This document shows, piece by piece, positions 45,657 to 54,023 of a stretch of DNA of 64,000 bases. The notes under the pieces were generated by a model. That model was not told where the DNA came from. It made no database searches and worked only from the letters and a program-made list of their open reading frames with translations. A program made the translations under genes and the position numbers. Each line of letters begins with the position of its first letter. Within the stretch, counting starts at the first letter, position 1. Origin of the DNA: Moritella sp. (GTDB taxonomy: Bacteria; Pseudomonadota; Gammaproteobacteria; Enterobacterales; Moritellaceae); contig NZ_JABSQR010000012.1 of assembly GCF_013215705.1 (NCBI RefSeq), forward strand, positions 86,415-150,414, in the 5' to 3' direction.

Positions 45657-46263
45657 ATTAAGTCTCCGAACTTATATTTTTTTACAAGCCAATGTTTTAT
45701 AAATCAATTTTTATAAAACAATAGAAAATCATAGCAATGAATGTTATTGCTAGCGGTAGCTATTCTGGCATTATTCTAATAAAGACGTGTTTAACCTAAG
45801 GTAACGACCTAAGTTAAATGGATGACGTATTAACGATTAACATTTCCTATCAATATAAATATTAAAATAAACATTAATCTAACTATCAACATAACTATCT
45901 TTATGACAAATATCCATGAAGAATAACTATGCGGACTTGGTTCCGTGAAGACTTGATATGACTATCAATTAACATCCTTGTAACCGCGCTGATACGTCTG
46001 ACCTAGGCTTATCTTAAGCTTAAAAGGTAAGGCGTATCGAACGAAAAACACCAACAGTACTTCATGTACTATTAGTTTAAACTACATAACCAAAGTTACG
46101 CTAAGTGACAAATAAATCAAGCAATAAATATAATCATAACCGACCTACTTCTCACAACGTGCAAATAAACAACAATAAAACAATATATTAAATGTATGGC
46201 TAGGTAAGCTTATTTTTTATTGAATATAAGGTTATAAAATGAGCTTTTATATTATCCAAAAAA
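45657..46263 (-). promoter_or_regulatory. deoC upstream region with conserved blocks (leader A)
   Basis: About 600 bp without a gene. Many blocks match the region before nupC1 (47584-48193) in the same order and spacing. Notable are the dyad TAGCAAT-N7-ATTGCTA (45732-45752), an identical block of about 40 bases at roughly 45920-45960, a small GTAC-type hairpin at about 46061-46075 and a shared CTCACAACG near 46158. Promoter position was not determined. Confidence 0.75.
45732..45752. promoter_or_regulatory. Dyad element before deoC, candidate operator
   Basis: TAGCAAT-N7-ATTGCTA, 76 bases before the deoC start. The nupC1 upstream copy (47636-47657) has eight-base arms (TAGCAATT/AATTGCTA) with changes that keep the symmetry, which suggests selection on the dyad. 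The binding factor is unknown; it is not the E. coli DeoR site I remember. Confidence 0.5.
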
Positions 46264-46299
46264 ATGCCCCCAGCTGTCAATAAAACCACCTGGAGGCAT
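46264..46299 (-). terminator. Terminator after nupC1
   Basis: Ten-base stem (ATGCCCCCAG/CTGGAGGCAT, one G-U pair) with a 16-base loop; the minus strand continues with seven T. Confidence 0.8.
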
Positions 46300-46359
46300 C
46301 TGTTATGTTATAACCATCATGACAACAGTTATAACATGTCGTACTTTTAGCTAACAGTA

Positions 46360-47583
46360 TTAAGCTAAGAATAAACCCGCGAGTGCAGCACTCATTAAGT
46401 TAGCGAGAGAAGCAGCAAGTACCGCTTTTATCCCCATGCTGGCAATATCGGCACGACGTGTCGGTGCTAAGCTACCTAAACCACCCAGTAAAATAGCAAT
46501 CGATGAGAAGTTAGCAAAACCACACAGTGCAAATGAGATGATGATTTGTGTATGCTCAGATAGTTCGTTGTTTTTAATGTAGCTAACGAAGTCGAGGAAA
46601 GCAACAAACTCATTCACCACCAGTTTTTGACCGATGAAACTACCCGCCGCAACCGCTTCATGCCATGGCACACCGATTACGAATGCCAATGGTGAGAAGA
46701 TCCAACCTAAGATCATTTGAATCGTTAATTCAGGCATATCGAACCAAGCACCGATACCACCTGTGATACCATTTGCTAATGCAATCAAGCCAACGAATGC
46801 AATTAACATGGCACCCACGTTAAGCGCTAACATCATACCTGAAGAAGCACCCGCAGCTGCTGCGTCTAGTACGTTTGCTGGTTTGTCTTCATCGCTATCA
46901 TCAAGATCATCAAGCGTTATTTTTGGTGTTTCTGTTTCCGGTTTAATGATTTTAGCCATTAATAAACCACCCGGTGCGGCCATGAATGACGCTGCAACCA
47001 AGTACTCAATTTTAATACCCAAACCAGCGTAACCCGCTAATACTGAACCAGCGATTGAAGCCAGACCACCTACCATCACCGCAAATAGCTCTGATTTAGT
47101 CATTGATTTAATAAACGGACGCACCACCAATGGCGCTTCAGTTTGACCAACAAAGATATTTGCTGTTGCAGAAAGTGATTCTGAGCGGCTCGTACCGAGA
47201 AATTTTTGTAGACCGCCACCAACAAAGTTGATCACTACGCTCATCACACCTATATAATATAATACCGCAATCAGTGAAGAGAAGAACACGATAACGGGCA
47301 ATACGTTAATCGCAAAGATAAAACCAAGTTTGAATCTGGCTAAGTCACCAAATAAGAATTGAATACCTTCATTACCATAAGCAATGACGTTTGCGACACC
47401 CGTTGATAAACCTTGCAGTAACTCTTTACCGAAAGGAACGTACAAAATAAAGGCACCAATAACGACCTGGATAGCAAATGCACCACCAACAGTGCGAAGG
47501 TTAATTGCTTTTCTGTTATCAGATAACAGTACCGCCAAACCGAGTAGGACAAATACGCCTACAATACCCATAATAAAATTCAT
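46360..47583 (-). CDS. nupC: NupC-type concentrative nucleoside transporter, copy 1
   Basis: A 407-residue inner-membrane nucleoside:cation symporter of the CNT family bringing nucleosides in for the Deo enzymes. CNT motifs are present: [16 protein letters not shown] (about 150-165), [14 protein letters not shown] (about 330) and [18 protein letters not shown] (about 360), with eight or more hydrophobic segments. It differs from the neighbouring copy at about eleven residues. Its upstream region is a copy of the deoC upstream region. I start at MNFIMGIVG with the same ribosome-binding site as copy 2; an ATG at 47592 is possible. Confidence 0.95.
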   Translation of the reverse strand: MNFIMGIVGVFVLLGLAVLLSDNRKAINLRTVGGAFAIQVVIGAFILYVPFGKELLQGLSTGVANVIAYGNEGIQFLFGDLARFKLGFIFAINVLPVIVFFSSLIAVLYYIGVMSVVINFVGGGLQKFLGTSRSESLSATANIFVGQTEAPLVVRPFIKSMTKSELFAVMVGGLASIAGSVLAGYAGLGIKIEYLVAASFMAAPGGLLMAKIIKPETETPKITLDDLDDSDEDKPANVLDAAAAGASSGMMLALNVGAMLIAFVGLIALANGITGGIGAWFDMPELTIQMILGWIFSPLAFVIGVPWHEAVAAGSFIGQKLVVNEFVAFLDFVSYIKNNELSEHTQIIISFALCGFANFSSIAILLGGLGSLAPTRRADIASMGIKAVLAASLANLMSAALAGLFLA

Positions 47584-48193
47584 CAGGAACAATCTCCAAT
47601 TTTCGCTGTTAAAGCGTTCTTCAATAGTGAAATCATAGCAATTAATGTTAATTGCTAGCGGTAGCTATTCAGGCATTATTTTAATAAATAGAAGTGTGTA
47701 ACTGCAGCTAAATTGGTGATGAATCTAATGACTAATACAACAATTAATCTAACTCTCGACATAACTATTTTTAAGGCAATATCCATTAAGAATAACTATG
47801 CGGACTTGGTTCCGTGAAGACTTGATATATACCCAAATCACTTCAAATCCGCGATAAGAAGTAGCTTGGGTATAACTATCAATTAACATCCCTATAACCG
47901 CGCTAATACGACTTATCTATCACCTTTATCCTAGGTCAAAGAGTCCGTGGTATTGAACGAAAAACACCAAAAGTACATCGTGTACAATTAGTCTAAATAC
48001 TCAATTAAGGTTACGCCCAACGACAAGAAAATCAAGCAATAACCCCCTGCAGAAACGACCTACCTCTCACAACGAGAATATATATAACCATAAAGCAACT
48101 TATTAAATATAGGGTTGTCGAAATAGCCTATTTATGGCGCTCTCGATAATAAATCGGATTATAAAAAATAAAGATTTATGCCGCTCAAAAAAA
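47584..48193 (-). promoter_or_regulatory. nupC1 upstream region (leader B), copy of the deoC upstream region
   Basis: About 600 bp without a gene, matching leader A block by block. It keeps the dyad (47636-47657), the identical block of about 40 bases (roughly 47788-47827), a GTAC-type hairpin near 47968-47984 and CTCACAACG near 48064. It carries one insertion, the inverted repeat at 47828-47873. Confidence 0.75.
47828..47873. repeat. Inserted inverted repeat in leader B
   Basis: About 46 bases with ends ATACCCAA and TTGGGTAT and inner CACTTC/GAAGT arms. Leader A lacks it. It resembles small ATACCCAAG-type palindromic elements I associate with marine gammaproteobacteria. Confidence 0.7.
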
Positions 48194-48230
48194 ATGCCCC
48201 CAAACTGTCTATTAAACAATTTGGAGGCAT
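48194..48230 (-). terminator. Terminator after nupC2
   Basis: Eleven-base stem (ATGCCCCCAAA/TTTGGAGGCAT, one G-U pair), 15-base loop; the minus strand continues with eight T. It is homologous to the terminator after nupC1. Confidence 0.85.
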
Positions 48231-48292
48231 CTATTATTTTATAACCGTCATAACAACGGTGTACAAATTATCATTATTTTAAACTAACAGTC

Positions 48293-49516
48293 TTAAGCTA
48301 AGAACAGACCCGCTAATGCAGCACTCATTAAGTTAGCGAGAGAAGCAGCAAGTACCGCTTTTATCCCCATGCTGGCAATATCGGCACGACGTGTCGGTGC
48401 TAAGCTACCTAAACCACCCAGTAAAATGGCAATCGATGAGAAGTTAGCAAAACCACACAGTGCAAATGAGATGATTATTTGTGTATGATCCGACAATTCG
48501 TTATTTTTAATGTAGTTAACGAAGTCTAGGAAAGCAACAAACTCATTCACCACCAATTTTTGGCCGATGAAGCTACCAGCCGCAACCGCTTCATGCCATG
48601 GCACACCGATTACGAATGCTAATGGCGAGAAAACCCAACCTAAGATCATTTGGATCGTTAGCTCTGGCATATCGAACCAAGCACCGATTCCACCTGTGAT
48701 ACCATTTGCTAATGCGATTAGACCAACGAATGCGATTAACATCGCACCCACGTTAAGTGCTAACATCATACCCGAAGATGCACCTGCAGCAGCAGCGTCT
48801 AGTACGTTTGCTGGTTTTTCTTCATCAGAATCATCAAGATCATCTAACGTCGATTTTGGTGTTTCTGTTTCTGGTTTAATGATTTTAGCCATTAATAGAC
48901 CACCCGGTGCCGCCATGAATGACGCTGCAACCAAGTACTCAATTTTAATACCAAGACCAGCATAACCCGCCAGTACTGATCCCGCGATAGAAGCAAGACC
49001 ACCCACCATCACAGCGAATAGCTCTGATTTAGTCATTGATTTAATAAACGGACGCACCACCAGTGGTGCTTCAGTTTGACCAACAAAGATATTTGCTGTT
49101 GCAGACAGTGATTCTGAACGACTTGTTCCTAATAATTTCTGTAAGCCACCACCGATAAAGTTAATTACCACACTCATTACACCGATATAGTATAAAACAG
49201 CGATTAATGATGAGAAGAATACGATTACTGGTAATACGTTGATTGCAAAAATGAAACCAAGTTTGAATCTGGCCAAGTCACCAAATAAGAATTGAATACC
49301 TTCATTACCATAAGCAATGACGTTAGCAACACCGGTAGAAAGACCTTGCAGTAAATCTTTACCAAGTGGAACGTACAAAATAAAGGCACCAATAGCAACC
49401 TGGATAGCAAATGCGCCACCAACAGTGCGAAGGTTAATCGCTTTTCTGTTATCAGATAACAGTACAGCTAAGCCGAGTAGAACGAAAACGCCTACAATAC
49501 CCATTACAAAATTCAT
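48293..49516 (-). CDS. nupC: NupC-type concentrative nucleoside transporter, copy 2
   Basis: 407 residues, nearly identical to copy 1: changes I see include Ile4Val, two Phe-to-Leu, Glu/Asp swaps and Ile-to-Ser in the [16 protein letters not shown] loop. All CNT motifs are intact, so both copies should transport. Synonymous differences are much more numerous than amino acid changes, so the duplication is not brand new and selection keeps both proteins. Its own upstream region (49517-49735) is unrelated to leaders A and B, so the two copies are probably regulated differently. Confidence 0.95.
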   Translation of the reverse strand: MNFVMGIVGVFVLLGLAVLLSDNRKAINLRTVGGAFAIQVAIGAFILYVPLGKDLLQGLSTGVANVIAYGNEGIQFLFGDLARFKLGFIFAINVLPVIVFFSSLIAVLYYIGVMSVVINFIGGGLQKLLGTSRSESLSATANIFVGQTEAPLVVRPFIKSMTKSELFAVMVGGLASIAGSVLAGYAGLGIKIEYLVAASFMAAPGGLLMAKIIKPETETPKSTLDDLDDSDEEKPANVLDAAAAGASSGMMLALNVGAMLIAFVGLIALANGITGGIGAWFDMPELTIQMILGWVFSPLAFVIGVPWHEAVAAGSFIGQKLVVNEFVAFLDFVNYIKNNELSDHTQIIISFALCGFANFSSIAILLGGLGSLAPTRRADIASMGIKAVLAASLANLMSAALAGLFLA

Positions 49517-49735
49517 CAGGAATAATCTCCAAGTTTCGCTTCAGAAGTGTTTTTGTGTATTTATGTCACAATCAAAATAGTAGATAGAATTGTAATGAAT
49601 AGTAAATTTACGATTTTATCATTGATTATCATAATTGGCGCGATTATAACTGTTATTGGTCACTTGTTAAATACTTGAGATCAGACCGCCATAAAAAGTT
49701 TCAAAAAAGTGCGGTTATTTACAATTTGAATCAAT

Positions 49736-50503
49736 TTACGACAAAAACAGCTCGGTAAATGTACGAAGATTGGTTTTTGCAATTAATTCTGCCGGTTCTT
49801 GTCGTAATTCAATCAACGTCTGTAACACTTTTGCAATATTTTCAGGTTCATTACGACGTCCTTGATAGCCTGATATAGGCATATCTGGCGAGTCTGTTTC
49901 CAACAATAATGACGATAGCGGTAATTCACTGACTGCTTGCCGCGTTTTAGCCGCCCTTGGATAGGTGATCACCCCGCCAATCCCCAATTTAAACCCCAAT
50001 TTTATATATTGCATACCCAATTGACTACTACCACTAAAACCGTGGATCACGCCACCACGGGGTAATTTAGCCTGCTGTAGTAATTGAATTAATTCGTTAT
50101 GGGCTTTACGGCAATGTAAAATAACCGGTAAATCATATTGCTTAGCTAACAATAGTTGCTGCTTACAAATTTGCAATTGTTGTTCGAACGGAAAATCGAC
50201 CGCTTTATCTAGCCCAAACTCACCAACAGCAACAATATCTTGCTCTGTTGCTAAATATTCATCAAGTAATTGCAAATGGCTGATGTCGAAGTCTGCCAGA
50301 AAATACGGATGGATACCTAATGCCGGATAAACACCATCATGCTGATTGGCCAGCGCCAAAACAGCCTGCCAATTATGCGCGCCAATACCAGGCACCAAAA
50401 AGTGTTGAACGCCCTTATCCCTCGCTCGGTTTAAGACCGCGATTAGATCGGTATTAAAGTCGGCGAAATCTAAATGGCAGTGACTGTCGGTTAGCTCTTT
50501 CAC
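49736..50503 (-). CDS. yjjV: TatD-family metal-dependent deoxyribonuclease, YjjV-like
   Basis: A 256-residue TIM-barrel hydrolase. Metal-binding motifs are DSHCHLDFADF at the N-terminus, VGEFGLDKAVDFPFEQQL (about 92-110), ILHCRKAHNEL (about 130) and LLETDSPDMPISGYQGRRN near 210. Its position near nupC and deo genes matches E. coli yjjV. I start at GTG 50503 (VKELTDSHCH), which gives the family length (259 in E. coli); the frame continues upstream to ATG 50548 without family sequence. The biological substrate is uncertain. Confidence 0.88.
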   Translation of the reverse strand: MKELTDSHCHLDFADFNTDLIAVLNRARDKGVQHFLVPGIGAHNWQAVLALANQHDGVYPALGIHPYFLADFDISHLQLLDEYLATEQDIVAVGEFGLDKAVDFPFEQQLQICKQQLLLAKQYDLPVILHCRKAHNELIQLLQQAKLPRGGVIHGFSGSSQLGMQYIKLGFKLGIGGVITYPRAAKTRQAVSELPLSSLLLETDSPDMPISGYQGRRNEPENIAKVLQTLIELRQEPAELIAKTNLRTFTELFLS

Positions 50504-50616
50504 GATATATTCAGCCCTTCTTTCATGGTGCATATAAAATTGTGACATAAAGATATAGTGTAACTTGGTGCATAATTTGATTTAATAGCAGGGTTAATCA
50601 TCCGTTAAGAACCCCT

Positions 50617-51660
50617 ATGGAAAGCTGCATGTCGAAAAAACTCTTTGCTTTATCTGCTCAATATTTTAAAAAAGCCATGCCGCTGATGATCCAGTATCAG
50701 ATTCCAACGACGCCAACCAACTACGCACTGTGGTATCACTATGTTTCTGATAATAATAGTGCATTAAAAAAGCAGCTGGATGATAAAATTGCCCTACACG
50801 GCACTTGTACACCAGCGGCGAGTGAAGAACTCTACCAACGCTTTATTGTTGATAAACGCGAACAAGAGCTCACCCAATTACGCAGTGAACTCGATTCGAT
50901 GACCAATGAATTGAGTAGCTCATTACACGATACCCTGAATGATACCAATGAATTTGATCGGATGTTGAATAAATGTTTGAACGAATTATCTTGTGTTGAA
51001 GAAGATGGATTTTCGATCGAAAAAACATTATCTGCCGTCCGTGAGCTAGTAAAAGAATCCCATGATGTACGCTCATCAACACGCCATTTCAGAAGCCAAC
51101 TACACGAAGCGCAAGCCGAAATTGCACAATTACGTGAAACCTTATTAGAAACCCAACATGATGCCATGCACGATAGCCTAACAGGGCTGCTTAATCGCCG
51201 GGTATTTAGTAAAGAAATTGAAACGTTTTGCAGCAACCCAAGTTTAAACCGTAATTTTTCGCTCTTAATGGTCGATATCGATAACTTTAAAGCCTTTAAC
51301 GATGATTTCGGCCACCAACTCGGAGACCAAGTATTAAAAGCTATCGCCAAACGTATTGCCGACAGTTGCCAAGAAGGTGAGCAAGTGTTTCGCTATGGTG
51401 GCGAAGAGTTTGTACTTATCTTGCCCAATAAAACCTTTACCACAGCCCGTCAGAATGCCGAATCTATTCGCCGTGCGATTGAACGTTTAAGTATTCGAGA
51501 CAAAAGAACAGGTAAAGTTATTGATAATATCACTGTTTCTATCGGGGTGAGTGAGAATAAACCGCGTGATACCAGTCATGAGATTCTAACGCGAGCCGAT
51601 CTGCAGCTATATGAAGCAAAACGTCTTGGCCGTAATCGGGTCATGCCAATGCCACGTTAA
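50617..51660 (+). CDS. Soluble GGDEF diguanylate cyclase
   Basis: A 347-residue cytoplasmic protein: an N-terminal helical domain (about 1-165; starts FALSAQYFKKAMPLMIQYQI, then a long coiled coil to LRETLLETQHDAMHDSLTG) and a C-terminal GGDEF domain with DSLTGLLNRRVF, DIDNFKAFND and FRYGGEEFVLIL (GGEEF, active form, about residue 265). It has no transmembrane segment. ATG 50617 and ATG 50629 are both possible. It would make c-di-GMP in response to an unknown partner of its N-terminal domain. Convergent with ptrB. Confidence 0.93.
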   Translation: MESCMSKKLFALSAQYFKKAMPLMIQYQIPTTPTNYALWYHYVSDNNSALKKQLDDKIALHGTCTPAASEELYQRFIVDKREQELTQLRSELDSMTNELSSSLHDTLNDTNEFDRMLNKCLNELSCVEEDGFSIEKTLSAVRELVKESHDVRSSTRHFRSQLHEAQAEIAQLRETLLETQHDAMHDSLTGLLNRRVFSKEIETFCSNPSLNRNFSLLMVDIDNFKAFNDDFGHQLGDQVLKAIAKRIADSCQEGEQVFRYGGEEFVLILPNKTFTTARQNAESIRRAIERLSIRDKRTGKVIDNITVSIGVSENKPRDTSHEILTRADLQLYEAKRLGRNRVMPMPR

Positions 51661-51701
51661 ACGCTGTTACAAATAGCAATATAGCCTGAGTTGATAATCT
51701 A

Positions 51702-51746
51702 GAGCAAGTGATCTAAGTCACTAATAGCGGCTTAGATCACTTGCTC
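51702..51746. terminator. Perfect 16-bp hairpin between convergent genes
   Basis: Arms 51702-51717 and 51731-51746 are perfect complements (GAGCAAGTGATCTAAG), loop 13 bases. No T run follows on either strand, so it may act as a bidirectional barrier by stem strength, or as a mRNA 3' end stabiliser. Confidence 0.55.
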
Positions 51747-51756
51747 ATGATTTATG

Positions 51757-53829
51757 TTACAGCGCTGTACACTTAGCGAGATCCAGCATGAAAGCATATT
51801 CTTTCGCGGTATCATGATAATGCTGGAAGCGACCTGATTTACCACCGTGACCAGTGTCCATATCCGTATGCAGCAACAATACATTGGCATCGGTTTTTAA
51901 TTCACGCAGCTTCGCTACCCACTTTGCCGGTTCCCAATATTGTACTTGTGAATCATGCAATCCTGTTGTCACCAATAAATGTGGATACGCTTGGGCGATG
52001 ACCTGATCATAAGGGCTGTATGACAACATATAATGATAATACGCTTCCTCATTAGGATTGCCCCACTCGTCATATTCACCCGTTGTCAGTGGAATAGACT
52101 CATCAAGCATAGTACTGACTACATCAACAAAGGGTACTGCAGCAACGACACCGTGATATAACTCAGGGGCTATGTTTATCACTGTCCCCATCAATAGGCC
52201 GCCAGCCGAACCACCCATCGCATAGACTCGCTTAGGATCAGCATAACCTTGTGCGATTAAACCTTTGGTCACAGCGGTGAAATCCGTAAAGGTATTCATT
52301 TTTTTCAGTAGTTTACCGTTTTCATACCAATCACGCCCTAACTCTTCGCCACCACGGATATGGGCAATGGCATAAACAAAACCACGGTCGAGTAAACTCA
52401 GGAGCGAAGCGCTAAAGTACGGGTCGATACTCGAGCCATAAGAACCATAAGCATATTGTAGTATTGGATTGGCGCTAGTTTTTGAAAATAGTGCGGTTTT
52501 ATATACTAAAGATACCGGGATCTTAGCGCCATCGTCAGCCGTTATCCAAACGCGTTCACTCTGGTACGCTTGCGCACAAAAATCACCAACCACCGCTTGC
52601 TGTTTTAATACTTCGCGTTCATCACTATCGAGGTTTAATTGATAGGTTGTGGTTGGTGTGGTTAAGCTTGAATAACCATAACGTAATTTGTCGGTGTCAG
52701 GATCAGGGTTTGTGCCTAACCAGGCCGTATAAGTTGGATCATCAAACTTAATGATTTTCTCTGCATTGGTTTGCCAGTTAATTTGACGTAAAAACGTTAA
52801 ACCTTGCTCACGCTCTTCAACAACGAGCCAATCACGGAACAGCTCATAACTTTCTAATAACACCTGCTCACGCGCTGGAATAATGGTTTGCCATTGTTGC
52901 GTATCGGCGATTGTCGCTAATGTAGCTGACATCAATGCAAAGTTTTTACCCGTTTTGTTACTGCGAATATAAAACTGCTGACGATAATGATCAACGCTAT
53001 ATTCATGACCACGTTCGCGACCAAGCAGAAGCGTAAACGCTTCTGTCGGCTTATCCGCAGGTAATGCATGTACCTCAGACGTCATGGTGCTGCTTAATGA
53101 CAACATGATGTAATCATCAGAGGTCGATTTATAAATGTCAGTGTAAAAAGTATCGTCCAACTCTTCATAAACCAGTACATCAGTGCTGATGTCGGTACCA
53201 AGTTGATGGCGATAAACTTGATAAGGCAATAATGTGGTTGGGTGTTTTTTTACATAAAATAACGTTTTACTGTCATTCGCCCATACTACAGATTCAGTAT
53301 CTTCAATTTCTTCCGGGTACGCTTTACCGGTATCAAGATTAAGGAAACGTAAACGATATTGACGACGACTCACGGTATCTTCAGAAAAAGCTAAGACTTG
53401 ATGGTTTGGGCTTATTGCTAATTCACCTAACTGATAGTACTCATGGTCTTTAGCACGTTCATTGGCATCGAGTAATACTTGCCACTGGGCGTCGGCATTA
53501 TCCTTTCGCCAGCTATATACTGGATATTCCTTACCTTCCGAAAAACGAGTTTGATACCAATAACCTTTCTTCAAATACGGCACAGAGGCATCGTCTTGTT
53601 TTACTCGCGCCACCATTTCATCATAAAGCTCAGTTTGTAATGACGCTAACGGTGATAACACCGCTTGGGTATAGTTATTTTCTTGCTCTAAATAGCTTAA
53701 CACTTGCTTGTTTTTACGTTCATCATCACGTAACCAAAAATAGTCGTCTTGGCGAGTATGCTGATGAATAGTCATTGAATGCGCTTGCTTCATCGCAACG
53801 GGCGCAGTGGTCGAGAGGTCCATTTTCAC
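51757..53829 (-). CDS. ptrB: Oligopeptidase B
   Basis: A 690-residue serine peptidase of the prolyl oligopeptidase family that cuts after basic residues in short peptides. It has an N-terminal beta-propeller (about 70-400) and a C-terminal alpha/beta hydrolase with the nucleophile in AMGGSAGGLLMG (about 537) plus the acid and His in TGLHDSQVQYWEPAKW and DMDTGHGGKSGR. The start is GTG at 53829, with AGGA 9 bases upstream; ATG 53823 is too far from it. No signal peptide, so probably cytoplasmic or periplasm-excluded. Confidence 0.94.
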   Translation of the reverse strand: MKMDLSTTAPVAMKQAHSMTIHQHTRQDDYFWLRDDERKNKQVLSYLEQENNYTQAVLSPLASLQTELYDEMVARVKQDDASVPYLKKGYWYQTRFSEGKEYPVYSWRKDNADAQWQVLLDANERAKDHEYYQLGELAISPNHQVLAFSEDTVSRRQYRLRFLNLDTGKAYPEEIEDTESVVWANDSKTLFYVKKHPTTLLPYQVYRHQLGTDISTDVLVYEELDDTFYTDIYKSTSDDYIMLSLSSTMTSEVHALPADKPTEAFTLLLGRERGHEYSVDHYRQQFYIRSNKTGKNFALMSATLATIADTQQWQTIIPAREQVLLESYELFRDWLVVEEREQGLTFLRQINWQTNAEKIIKFDDPTYTAWLGTNPDPDTDKLRYGYSSLTTPTTTYQLNLDSDEREVLKQQAVVGDFCAQAYQSERVWITADDGAKIPVSLVYKTALFSKTSANPILQYAYGSYGSSIDPYFSASLLSLLDRGFVYAIAHIRGGEELGRDWYENGKLLKKMNTFTDFTAVTKGLIAQGYADPKRVYAMGGSAGGLLMGTVINIAPELYHGVVAAVPFVDVVSTMLDESIPLTTGEYDEWGNPNEEAYYHYMLSYSPYDQVIAQAYPHLLVTTGLHDSQVQYWEPAKWVAKLRELKTDANVLLLHTDMDTGHGGKSGRFQHYHDTAKEYAFMLDLAKCTAL

Positions 53830-53959
53830 AAGAAGAAATCCTATAAATTAATTGAAGAGATGTGACTTATTTATACCTAAGTATTGATGCCTAAGTACTC
53901 ATTACATTAGACAAACAATTATTTATGCAATGTGATGAGTATTAATATCCCAGATGCAA

Positions 53960-53983
53960 AAAAGGAGCGCAAGCGCTCCTTTT
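53960..53983 (-). terminator. Terminator after deaD
   Basis: Perfect 10-base stem (AAAAGGAGCG/CGCTCCTTTT) with 4-base loop; the minus strand continues TTTTTTGC. Confidence 0.88.
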
Positions 53984-54023
53984 CATATATTTAACTATTA
54001 ACTATTAATTGTTAACGAGTTAA

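Noticed and set aside
45748..45770. Sequence TAGCGGTAGCTATTC before deoC and nupC1 resembling JUMPStart parts
   Set aside because: It reads on the plus strand, away from deoC and nupC1, has no following polysaccharide genes and lacks the GGCGGTAGCGTG core.
45657..46263. Purine riboswitch in the deoC or nupC leader
   Set aside because: I looked for the conserved loop and junction sequences and did not find them.
49555..49585. CRP site before nupC2
   Set aside because: One half (TGTGA on the minus strand) is present, but the second half matches poorly.
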